In this document: positions 21,069 through 31,549 of the stretch, in pieces | Numbering within the stretch: the stretch's first letter is position 1 | How the letters are laid out: every line of letters begins with the position of its first letter | DNA from: Gautieria morchelliformis | Lineage: Eukaryota > Basidiomycota > Agaricomycetes > Gomphales > Gomphaceae | Assembly (NCBI GenBank): GCA_015179125.1 | Contig: WHVA01000395.1 | Span: forward strand, 1 to 64,000 | DNA length: 64,000 nucleotides | Direction: 5' to 3' | Program-made: the position numbers and the translations under genes | Notes under the pieces: model-generated | What the model saw: only the letters and a program-made list of their open reading frames with translations | The model's database searches: none | Told to the model about the DNA's origin: nothing

Positions 21069-23759
21069 TCAGGTAGCCACGCCGTCTGAGGTACTTGCAG
21101 TTTTCGAGGCCACCGCTGCCTCGGGCCGCGCACCCATGGACTGTTTTACAGATATGTTTCGAACCATCCTATCGATCGATTTCCATCATTGATCCGCCAG
21201 TTCAGTCGGAAAGAATAAACATTCCAAATACAAAATACGTACGTTGCAGACAGACTGGCAAGCGCGCCAGCGGGGACGCCGAGCAGAAACGTGACGTCCA
21301 CACTCCGCACGTACGCCTTCACGATACCACCACGCAACGCAGGATCGACGGCGGCTATCGCTGTGACGCTTTGCTCGAGGGCTTTGACCAGCTCCGCAGG
21401 CAACCCGGGGGCATATATACCCAGGTTGACGTGGAGCCGATTCGTGAATATCGTCCCCCCAAGTCTGCGAAGACTCAGCGATGCATTGTTGGGATTAGAG
21501 AAATGAAGTCTCACGCAACGCCAACCACGCCGCCCAAGACCTGTAGAAACGTCAACAAAGTGGTAGCTTGCGGGATCATTTTTTCGTCGTCCGCCCACTC
21601 CGCCTTGGAATCGGGATCAGACTACAGCATCAACGTGGCGTATTCGAAAAAGTAAACGCACTTGAACGGCGATGAACATGTTTTGCAACGCGCCGCCTGG
21701 CACGCTGTTAGTATTATTAGCTGACAATCAATCAATGGACTGGACATTCACCAAGACCTGCCCCATCTGCGGCATCGGTGATGAGGAATGGCGTTGTGTG
21801 CATGAAGATAAATCACGCACAGAGGATCTGGAAACCAATGACGCGGGAGTTGGACACGCCTGGCTCCAGAGATGAGAGGAGGCCCGCACCAACACTGCAG
21901 AGCAGCGGAGAAACGACAAGGATATGCCAAAAGCGGCCTGTCACCTGGCGACAATTCGTCCGCGTCAACTCGGCGAGTGAGGACAGAGGTGTCCAGATCA
22001 AACCTTGATCATCGCGCCGGATAAGATGGTAGCTTGACAGCATATATTCAGTGTGGGGAGTGGATTGGGTGGCGTATGAGAGACTTGCCTATGACTACGG
22101 ACAACATGAAAGGAAGGATGTCGATGCCTGATTGCGTGGCACTGTGGCCCTGTGCCTGGTACCTACTCGAAAGTAATCGGCCCATTGTGGGGCGAGCATG
22201 TCTGAGTGGCCACGCACCACAGAGGAAGATAATACTGATGACCAACCGTCACAGTCAGCGCGAGACAAGTGTAACATTGAAGTTCACCGACCGTTCCGTT
22301 TAGGAGACCCATGCCGATGAAAAACTGTATAGCAAGGTAGGTAGGTGTTTCATCTGCTGTTCGGTGCGGCTAAAAATGGCTAACCGCTTCGAGACTGGCA
22401 CCCGTCTGCGTTCGGCGCGCAAAAAGAGACAGCGGCAGGATCGCGTGCCACTTTTGACGCCATTCCCAGGATAAGAAGGCGAGGAGAACCACGGCGGCGA
22501 CACAGAACAACGCGATGATGGTTGCGCTGTCCCATGGCTTGATCGTCCCGCCCATTGGAGTGCAAGGAGGAGCGATGTGATCCCACCGAGACAAAGGATG
22601 CCGCCTATCCAGTCAAGATGGACCCACCTACGCCATTTAGACATGTCTTGATACTGATTGCCCAGGGCCGGGTGCGCTTTTACAAGGAAAAACACAACGG
22701 CGATGACAACGGCTCCAAACTGGGAATTATTGTGACATATTAAGACCTTGATGGATGTTACTGGCGCGGACGACTTGCCGGAAGATTAATGAAGAAACAC
22801 CAGCGCCAGGTGAGGTGATCTGATGTGGGGTCAAAAAGGTATGCATGTTGCCAGCCCGGAATCACATACCCGTGAAGGCGCCCCCTGTGCTCGGTGACGT
22901 TAGACGTAACGCTCACGATAGTGGATCAAAACACACCAATGAGCGGGCCAACTACGGAAGCAAGAGCGTACATGGCGCCCAAGAGGCCAAACAGGACGGG
23001 CCGATCCTCGATTTTGGTGCTCTGTCCATAGGAGATGAATGTGAAAGAAGCCACTTGGTGGCAGACACGCTACCTGGGCAATGATGACCATAACTGAATT
23101 GACAACCCTGCGTGACCTGTTAGTTCAACGGTACGGTAGATAGGTAGGTGTCGTGGAACGAGAATTTACCCGCCACCGCCACATCCTGCGATGGCACGAC
23201 CGACAAGCAATAGCGGGAAGGAGTTGGCCACGCCGCATATGAGACTGCCTATTTCAAAGACGAGAATGGAGCTGATATATACGTTCTTCGCCGAAACCAT
23301 GGTGAGGACTTGTCCAAGGATCAACATGAACCCGGCGAGGGTCAATAAATCTGAGGTAAAGATTGGGACCAGAAGCGTGAATATGACGCAGAGGCACTGA
23401 CAGGAAGTGGCTATCCACGCTGCTTGATTCAATGAGTTGAAATGCGAGGCTATCTTGGGGAGGGCCGTGGCCACCTAGCTCGCGAGCGATGAGAATACTT
23501 ATGGCTACAATTAAATTGGCTACTTTACTATAGTCTGGTCGAGATTGGCAAGCAGAATCGAGACCATGAAGCCACTGCGGGATCGAGATCGAGATATAGA
23601 CCCAGGCGCGTTCAAGGAAGGGAGACAATGGACTTACGCAAACGCTGACCAGAGTGTCTGACCAGTCAAGACATGGCTCGTACCAGGGGCTGGTTGTAGT
23701 TCAGACTGCGTGCCCGGGCCTTCCTCTTCAACTTTATGTAGCATGTCCCTACTGTCCAT
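21069..23759 (-). CDS. MFS drug-efflux transporter, DHA2-like, with one apparent frameshift
   Basis: A multi-exon gene. The N-terminus starts MDSRDMLHKVEEE and is followed by exons giving GFMVSILLANLDQTIVATALPKI and AWIATSYLLTLAGFM (intron 23401-23351). Next come KNVYISSILVFEIGSLICGVA, VVGPLIGGAFTD, WRWCFFINLP, LDWIGGILCLGGITSLLLAL, YYLPLWYQAQ and SGIDILPFM. Near the C-terminus are GGTIFTNRLHVNL and GVPAGALASLSAT, with the final exon at 21168-21069. This is the order of 14-TM DHA2 multidrug pumps (proton antiport at the plasma membrane). One or more introns look like GC-AG (the one after WRWCFFINLP starts GCAAGT). Near 22550 the frame slips by one base between LLLALQW and GGTIKPWD. No splice explains this, so the copy is a recent pseudogene or carries a sequence error. 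Confidence 0.75.
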
Positions 23760-24910
23760 CGCGAATAAGGGTAAAGATGGTCTATGGTGGTATGAGGGAA
23801 TGTGGGTGTTATACGGTAGGAATTCAACTCTGGCAGGTAAATGCAACAGAGGTGCGGACGCTGTATCACCACATACATTTACCAGCGCCAACGGTGCTTC
23901 TGGGGCTACGGACGGCTGCCGCGTGGCCACCTCGTTTAATTGAATAAAAAGAAGCACAATGACGTTGGCTGAGACAGCCCACAACTGTAAAGGGGGATAG
24001 ACAAATGGGACGCACAGCCACTTGCAGTTACTAGTCCAAACAACGAGCGGGGTCAACGGAGATGGGACAGACAGAAAGAAAGCAATGCATTGCAATTTGA
24101 AGAACGCCCTGTAACATCGGACTTGAGCCCACGGCTAGCAAGGTTGCACCTTTGAGTAGAGTCGCCGCTGATACCTACTGTCAACATGTACTCTGCATGA
24201 ATTAGATCTGGGTAAACAGTAGTCGGACGGAATGGCCAGTTATGGTGGACCGAGCTGAGTCCGAATGGCTCGGTAAGCCCGGGGCCGAGCTGCAAATTCG
24301 CCAAGCCGAGATGGCCTGGTTTGCCGGCGGTTCTCTTCTATCCTCGTCCAGCATCCATACACGCCATTCACCGTGCACTGTAATGCGCGAATCGGAGCGC
24401 GACACCTAGATATGACAGTTGAATGCTGGCTCACAGGCAAAAAACGTCTCTATACAGTCTGAGAATGCTGCGTGCACCAAACGGCACTCCGGTGTACTGA
24501 CGTAACCCGATGAAAGGTACGATCCCTTTGTATCTACGAATCCACATCTTCTCTTCGGCCTATACAGAGGGCGGGAGACCGTACGGTTCTAAAAGGCGCC
24601 AGTGCCTGTCGCGCACCGCCCAGCGCTTCGAGTGGCATTGAATCAGAACCTAAACCCTCAGGCCATTATCTACACAGCGCATTCACCGCCCCATGCTCGG
24701 CGTCCCCGGTGCGCCACTCATGTTTTCCAAGTCCCGTCCCAGCAGGAGCCGAGACGCCAAAAGACGGACCCGGACGGGCCCACGCCGTTAGTAGCACGCA
24801 GCACTCTATTCGTCGCTGGTTGCTTATCATGACGAAGCAACGCCCGCTGGCGCTCGCTGGTTACAGCCTGAATGAGGCACCGTCTCGCCTTCTTCAAGAA
24901 GCCGAGACGC
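23760..24910. other. Intergenic between divergent MFS and P450 genes
   Basis: Upstream regions of both genes. Short frames only. No element end found before the hairpin at 24911. Confidence 0.4.
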
Positions 24911-24966
24911 GGCGCTGGATGGCATCTACAATAACAAACTTTTTGTTATAGATGTCATCCAGCGCC
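24911..24966. repeat. Near-perfect hairpin upstream of the P450 promoter
   Basis: GGCGCTGGATGGCATCTACA, then AATAACAAA, is followed by TTTGTTATAGATGTC and ATCCAGCGCC, its near-complete reverse complement. Arms are about 25 bp with small bulges and a loop of a few bases. It ends 38 nt before the TATAAA box. Confidence 0.7.
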
Positions 24967-25004
24967 GGGCCTGTAAATATGGCTGTGATGCTGTCATAAG
25001 GGGT

Positions 25005-25010
25005 TATAAA
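25005..25010 (+). promoter_or_regulatory. TATA box of the P450 gene
   Basis: TATAAA lies 40 nt before the ATG at 25050 but only 13 nt before the upstream in-frame ATG at 25023. With transcription usually starting 25-35 nt downstream of TATA, this favours 25050 as the start codon. Confidence 0.6.
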
Positions 25011-25049
25011 GGTAGACTCCAAATGACTTGCACCTCATCTACTACTACT

Positions 25050-26700
25050 ATGCTTAACCAGGGCTTCGATGGGCTCAACGCGGTCTTTATTATTCTTTCC
25101 ATTGGTCTTCTTTCCGAGCTACATCGATGGAAACGACGGGGGTCAGCGGCTTCTAATAGGCCAGCGATTGTGCCATGGTGGTTGCCATGGCTAGGAAACG
25201 CCATCCAATACGGAAAAAATCCCCGCCGGTTTCTGGAATCCTGCAGGCAGGTCACATGGTACACATCCCGGGGTCGATGGCGCTGACGTCCAGTCCTTGA
25301 AGGCGGACCTACGGGTCGGCGTTCACCACCCTGCTTGCGGGACGCAAAATCACATTCATTCTGGAGCCCTCCCTCATTTCGTCCATGTTCCGGAACTCGA
25401 GCGACTTTGTCTTCGCGCCTCTTCGCGCAGAAGTGCAAGAGGGTGCTTTTGCCACATCGAGAGAGGGGTCGGTGCACGCTGCCATAGAAGAGCAAGTTTA
25501 TCCAAATGCCTTTCGCCACTTCTCCCAATCCATCATGTCGGAAACGACCTCCCGCTATTCCAAGGGCATTCTGGACGCCTTCCAATCGATGAGGCATTCG
25601 TCCAGCGCCCGCTCCATCGGCCTCTGGAATCTGGTTTTCTCAGTGAGCTATAAATCGTCTTCCCGCGCTATTTTTGGAGACTCTTTTCCGCACGAGTCCA
25701 CTCTCTCGGACTTCACAAAGTTTGACGAAGGATTCACGCTCCTTGCTTCCCACCTCCCTGCGATATTCACCAGGACGTATGACGCCGCGCGAGCACGGGT
25801 CATCACAAAGCTCGTACAATGGACGAACGCAGACAAGTCTACTGGAGAAACACGTGCTGGCATCTCCCCGCTCGTGACGCAGGCGGTCGAGGCGATGCGC
25901 CAGGCTGAGCTTGGTGCCTCCGATATCGCGACGCATCTACTGAGCCTCCTGTGGGCGACACAAGCAAACACCATGTGGACCACCTTCTGGTTTCTGGCAT
26001 ATGTATTGCAGGACCAGGAGCACGTGCGCCGTCTTCGGCAAGAGATCGAGGACGTGCTGTCTGCGCGGTTTGCAGGAAGCGTCGATGCGCTCATTGCCGC
26101 AGAACCTGCCGCGCTATCTTCGAAGGATTTTATCCTTCTTGAGTCGGCGTTCCGCGAGACCATGCGGTTGTCGTCCGGCGTCATCCTCGCACGCCAGGTC
26201 TCGAACGATGTCACGCTCCACACATCAGCCGGCGAGCCCACGCGCTTGGTAAACGGGGAAGTGGTCTTTGTCACGGCTCGGAATATCCACCTGAATGCAG
26301 ACGTGTACGAGGATCCCCTCAGCTTTCGACTGGACCGCTTTGTGAGCGACGATGGTATGTCTCTTCGCCATCCCACCGTCAATGGCAGATCGCTGCCTTA
26401 TGATCTCCTGGCGTGGGGAGGGGGAAAGCACATGGTATGTTCAGATAAAAAAAAAAATTTCCCTGGGTCGCGACTCACCGCCTCGCTATTAATCAGTGCA
26501 AAGGCCGTTTTATCGCTCAATACCAAACAAAGATTTTTGCGGTACTTTTCCTCCATTTATTCGATTTACGGGGGTCCCACGTGGTGGCGCGCGAGACCGG
26601 GAAGCTCGTGCGTGGCAGGACGCTACCGGAGATTGACGAGACATGCCTGGGGATTCTTCATAGTAACGAGGACATGGTATGCCATTTGGACAACCGTTGA
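25050..26700 (+). CDS. Cytochrome P450, CYP7/CYP8-like group (514 aa)
   Basis: Three exons: 25050-25258, 25303-26434 and 26497-26700, with introns of 44 and 62 nt, total in frame. An N-terminal membrane anchor (AVFIILSIGLL) precedes a basic stop-transfer and a Pro-rich hinge (PAIVPWWLPWLG). The I-helix region reads LLSLLWATQANT, the Ala/Asn type seen in CYP7/CYP8-like enzymes rather than the usual AGxxT. ExxR is ETMR (E355-R358). The heme loop is WGGGKHMCKGR, with Cys448 as the iron ligand, split by the last intron right before the Cys codon. It acts as an ER-bound monooxygenase with a reductase partner. The substrate is unknown; sterol or xenobiotic oxidation is only a guess. It is divergently oriented to the MFS pump 1.3 kb away. 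Confidence 0.88.
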
Positions 26701-26949
26701 CAGGCCTTGCACGTTTAGAATACTGTAATCGTCATCTTACACAGTTAGAATGTATCAATTAATATCCAATTTATCAGAATACCGTAATGCGTGATTAAGA
26801 AAAAGAAAAAACAAACAGCCGCCTCAATATGGAGGGCCCATCAAAACCTGGAATGGAATAACAGCGAGTCGCTGAATTAGATTTAAATATATATATATAT
26901 ATACACATACATATCTACTACCGTACCTTATATAGGTGGTGGTTGGGGT

Positions 26950-27060
26950 GTGGAAAATTGTACTTACAAGTAGATTCGAACCAGCGACCCTACGGTAAAG
27001 ATACTTACTACTGCCACAGGCTAGAAGAGGAAGGGGAAACATAGGGAGACGGTGAGGAAT
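26950..27060 (-). mobile_element. Possible tRNA-derived SINE remnant
   Basis: The minus strand has a GGTTCGAATCT B-box-like motif (26968-26980 area). About 35-40 nt upstream lies GTGGCAGTAGT, a weak A-box. An AT-repeat region follows in the 3' direction. T-arm pairing is poor, so this is not a functional tRNA. Confidence 0.25.
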
Positions 27061-27507
27061 CGATACAGGCAAGGCGCAAAGACACCCCACCCTCGCCCAC
27101 ATAGGATTTTGTTTAAAATAAAAATAAAATAAAAAAGATGCATTCCCCGCTGGCTCGGCTACTATCGATAACTCTCAAACTGGTGTGTCCATGCCTGCCC
27201 TTGGGGATCCACTAGGACCCACGATCCTCAGGCGCGTGTCCATACATATTCCCCGTATTTCCTGACAGTAACCCCGCACGTACCCACGACACTATGTATT
27301 AGCGTCGAGCGTCTCTCAGGACAAGCAGGATCGGTCCATAGGTGTGTTGATGATACCATGACGTTTCTGAGAGTCGCACTCAATAGCCGCTGGAACTAGT
27401 ACAGTAGAAGGCGGCAAGTTTTTTTTGCCAGATCAACGCTCGCATCCGGCCTGTGTGTCGGCCTCAACTTTTCTACTCGTTCTATCTCCGCATGCAGCGC
27501 TGGCAGT

Positions 27508-27565
27508 CGAGACTATGCGTTGATTCCTTGTTGCTCGAGAACAAGGAATCGACGCATCGTCTCGA
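27508..27565. repeat. Strong hairpin, 26-bp arms
   Basis: TCGAGACTATGCGTTGATTC, then CTTGTT, pairs with AACAAGGAATCGACGCATCG, then TCTCGA. Two mismatches and a 6-base loop. No coding context. Confidence 0.75.
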
Positions 27566-28381
27566 TGGACAGCTCCCGAACATCTTCAAGCACTCTCTGC
27601 AATCCTATCAGCTGGTTGACGATCCTTTTCTTATCATTGGACGCGTTTAAGGACTCCAGAGTCCTTGGCTGTAAACATATGCTGATAGTCCCTGCTGGGA
27701 GCTGGAGAACAGCCTGCGATCACATCCGCTGATGGCATCGTCAGCGAGAACATGGCATGGTGATGAGTTCTGAAATTTGACAGTTTACCTGCTAATCCCA
27801 GAGCTACAACCATAGAGTAAATGTGCCATGCTTGAGGCTGTACATAAAGGTGCGTGTCCAAGATTTCAAGCAAGTATTGCATGGACCTGGCTGCTATTGG
27901 ATGAATCCATTAGACTGCTGTTGAAACTCGGGGTGACTGTGCATGGAAAGCATCCACTGTAATACTTGTGGTGGTTTGTATAGTGCCTACTCACCAAGAG
28001 ACGGTACGTTACCCAGAACAGAGAACCTGTACTACATATTTGGTTTCCCAGCATCATTCAAGAAATTAAGTGAAATCGCTGTGCGTTCAGCAAGCTAATC
28101 TTTTCTGCATGACCAGGGGCGTGCGCTTCTTGTTTATATATATTGGGTGAAGCTCTCTATATAGGACGGCACAGGGTATATCTGTAAATCACCAATAGTA
28201 TAAAAAGAGTGAACTACAACGCAGAGTCCGTTTATAAAATAATAGTTAAAAAGTTCGTCAAGAAATACGTCAGGCATAATACGTGATCAGATGATGCGCG
28301 GCCCTGGGTCACGTACTGGACTCATCACCCGACTCGATAAGAAGTCAGGGGCGATGGAGCAGCGGCAGCAGCGAAATATCG

Positions 28382-30219
28382 TTAATACAATGCGGTGACG
28401 TTAGAGTGGATGGCTAATTGCTGGAATGAAGCAAATATGTTCGGTCCCGATGTGGGGGGGTTGATACCGAACACCATGCCTTGGAAGCAGTGGACGGGCG
28501 GGCCTTGTTGGCGACAGTAACCCCTAGTACCGTTGAATAAGACTCAACCCAGCTCGGAATGAGGATGGTGCGTACCAGATAGGTGCTGTATCATTGACTC
28601 TGATCTTGAACGTAGGGAATCCTGAGGTTGTATTGGGTGCCACTGGCATGCTATTAGAAGGGAAGGGGATGCGGCGTCAATATAATGTCCCATTCCTTGG
28701 CAGAACGCCACACTCACAATCCTGAGTCGAATCCAACCATGGAACCGTGGCTCGCAGTTTCGAGTTTTGTGCACGGGTTGCTGAACGGCGACTGTGTTAC
28801 CGTGTGGTTTTTCTCACGGAACTCGAATTCAACGAAGTCTCCGACGTTGGCTACAATAGTGGGCGGTGTGTATGCTAGCAGAGGCTTGCCGTCCTGCGTT
28901 CCGCCGACGACGATCTTGTGCGTAACGGGCGAGCCGGAACTAGCAGCAGCTGGGAAAAGGCCATGGTGAGACTCTGGGTACAAGGATAAATCAGCTACGT
29001 ACCGGTTGAGCAACTTGCGGCTGTCGCAGTGACAGTCGTTGTCTCCGTGACTGTCTTCGTCACTGTAGCCCCACTCCCTGCGGAGCTGTATTGCGCAGCG
29101 GACGAAGCTGAGCCTGAGGAAGCACCCGAGGTCGACGACGAGCCCAATGACATAGCCTTGTTTCTGAATGCATCGAACGTGTTTCCATAATCCGGGGCAT
29201 TAGCGGCAAACACCATCCCTTGTGGACAATGAGCGGGCGGTCCAGTCTGGGCACAGTACGCCCAAATGGGCTTGGTGTCGTTCACAGTGATGGTGTAAGT
29301 CGGTAAACCAGACTGAGTTCCAGGAGGGACAGGGCGGCTATATGAAGCTATGAATTTTCGTCGCCTTCAAAAAAATATTCAAATACGTACAATCCTGAAT
29401 TGAAACCTCCGCTGAGAGGACTGCATGGCGACTCAAAGGAAGCTTGGGTCACAGTGTGGTTCTTTTCGCGACTGAAGAATGCACGACGTTAGTTGATGGT
29501 ATGTGTAAAAGGGAGACAGAGTACGCACAACTGGAAAGTAATCGTGTCACCAACTTGAGCTTTGATGCTACTTGGGGTATAGGCCAGCAGGCCGTTGGGA
29601 CCCCCTACGACAATAAGGTGGTCCGTGTGCTGGCCAGATTGGGTGGACGAGGGTGCGGTGGACGACGCGGTCGAGGAACCCAATGACATAGCCTTATTCT
29701 TGAAAGCATCAAAGGTGTTTCCATAATCCGGGGCATTAGCGGCAAACACCATCCCTTTTGGACAATGAGCGGGCGGTCCAGTCTGGGCACAGTACGCCCA
29801 AATGGGCTTGGTGTCGTTCACAGTGATGGTGTAAGTCGGTAAACCAGACTGAGTTCCAGGAGGGACAGGGCGGCTATATGAAGCTATGAATTTTCGTCGC
29901 CTTCAAAAAAATATTCAAATACGTACAATCCTGAATTGAAACCTCCGCTGAGAGGACTGCATGGCGACTCAAAGGAAGCTTGGGTCACAGTGTGGTTCTT
30001 TTCGCGACTGAAGAATGCACGGCGTTAGTTGACGGTAGGTGTAAAAAGAAGACAGAGTACGCACAACTGGAAAGTAATCGTGTCACCAACTTGAGCTTTG
30101 ATGCTACTTGGGGTATAGGCCAGTAGGTCGCGACCCCCTACGACAACAGTGTGGTCATAATAGGCATTGGAGACAGTAGCTGCGAGTAAAGGAAGTGCAA
30201 GACTAAAGGACGATATCAT
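28382..30219 (-). CDS. Secreted three-domain cupredoxin, Ser/Thr-rich
   Basis: Starts at 30219 with a signal peptide (MISSFSLALPLLAATVSNA). Three cupredoxin domains follow, cut by introns at equivalent sites: VVVGG at the start, QVGDTITFQ, REKNHTVTQ, IWAYC-QTGPPAHC-GMVF. Each domain keeps a possible type-1 copper set: His in NHTV, Cys in the YC motif, His in AHC or VHC, and Met in GMV. A Ser/Thr linker (TVTKTVTETTTVTATA) separates domains 2 and 3. The last exon ends FASFQQLAIHSNVTALY at 28384-28382. Family knowledge: extracellular serine-rich cupredoxins of fungi are secreted or wall-linked and of unclear function; electron transfer is possible. Domains 1 and 2 derive from a recent internal duplication. 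A TATAAA lies 80 nt upstream. Confidence 0.85.
29222..30143 (-). repeat. 536-bp tandem duplication inside the cupredoxin gene
   Basis: The blocks 29222-29607 and 29758-30143 are almost identical, introns included, with a 536-bp offset. For example, GACAATGAGCGGGCGGTCCA occurs at 29224 and 29760. The duplication copied an exon-intron-exon unit and turned a two-domain into a three-domain gene. Confidence 0.9.
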
Positions 30220-30298
30220 GGCGTTTCGTTTCGCTATTAGCGAGGGAACTAGAGTATTAGTATATTTGGGAGGCCAAAACCCCTCAAACGCGGTCCTC

Positions 30299-30304
30299 TT
30301 TATA
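30299..30304 (-). promoter_or_regulatory. TATA box of the cupredoxin gene
   Basis: TATAAA on the minus strand, 80 nt upstream of the ATG at 30219. Confidence 0.6.
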
Positions 30305-31549
30305 TCGCTGGACACGCGGAACAAAATGTCATCCAATATCTGACGGACATTACTGCCCGTGAAGCGCTGTAAAGAGTTACTCGGCGAGCGGGGTCGCTCG
30401 ATCGATCTCGGACTAAAATAGTCTTCCGGCAATAGCAACCCCAGAACGCACCGGATCACCTGCGCTGTCACGTCCCACGCACACGTTGGTGAGCTGTTTA
30501 TTATTTGGGTATGGAAATTTTTATACAGAAGGTTTTTGTAAACACTTTCCAAGAGGACCGTTCACGACCCTCATGCACTCTATATAGTAAGGGCACCCGG
30601 TAGGGCTAAAGCCATCCATGCTAACCTAAAAATGCAACCTAACCGTACACGCAGTGGTTTTCGCTCAGTGCTCTCAGGGGCCTGCTGGCAACGCAGCTCC
30701 AGGAGCCCTGTTGGGACATAGCCGAGTAACCCCTCCAGGTCCAGCCACGGGTTCGAGGGTACGAGCACTCGGTCGAAGACTTGCCGTGTCTAGGCCATAT
30801 AGTGCTGACCAGGCATCGCCGCACGGGGTGTCGGTCGGGCCTTTTCTCAGCGATCAGCGTCATCCCCTCTCACCCCCTCCCATTAGGGCATCTCGGGAAC
30901 GTACATACAGCTCATTAGCTTATTACATCTTGTAAGGGGTTATCAACCTTGGGGGTAAGTCATTTCCTGACGGGCGAATTGCATTGCATTTCAAACTTAA
31001 CTTGATAGCACGTCCATCCCACAACCCTGCCCTGGTCGGGAGTCCTATAACTTCTGGCGCTTCGTTAGTTGTAATGGACCCTTCGCAGTGAATAGCCGGG
31101 ACAGTGAACCAGGGTTATGCGCGCAAGGCCAGATTTATGATTTCTAGGTTCCGAAAATGCCTCATGAACGCACGCGGAGACCAAGCCAAAGATGGCTCGG
31201 GCGTGTCGCCGAAGGCCCAAGAAGACCTGAAAATGATTTCTGTAATCATTGGCTTTTCGGGTACCTAATTTGCCTCTAGTGATCTCTAGTTCACCAGTAC
31301 CTGCCGTACATGGTATACCTTCTACTAGGAAGAGTCTAGAGATATAGTCCGTGATGGCTGAATGGCACGGACGAACACGGCGATTGCGATGGTGCAACTC
31401 CGCGCAATTGGTGCCGTGCTCGTGGCAACTCAGTAGTACTGCTGTGCATTTGGTGCCTCCCGATCGATTGGAGACACGGATCACGAGTGTTAGTAATGTT
31501 TTATGAGTCACAGACTAATACATTTACTGGCAAGTAGGTGAGATGCAAG
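30305..31549. other. Intergenic, no gene recognised
   Basis: Short frames only on both strands. No element ends found. Confidence 0.4.

Larger units (their letters stand above)
26701..28381. other. Intergenic; AT microsatellite, hairpin and tRNA-like remnant
   Basis: Contains an (AT)n run at 26888-26902, a candidate tRNA-derived element (26950-27060) and a strong hairpin (27508-27565). No gene is supported. Confidence 0.45.

Noticed and set aside
16960-30219. A co-regulated secondary-metabolite or lignin-degradation cluster (peroxidase, MFS, P450, cupredoxin)
   Set aside because: No core biosynthetic enzyme, mixed orientations and spacings of 1.3-3 kb filled with transposon debris. Adjacency alone is not evidence of a cluster.
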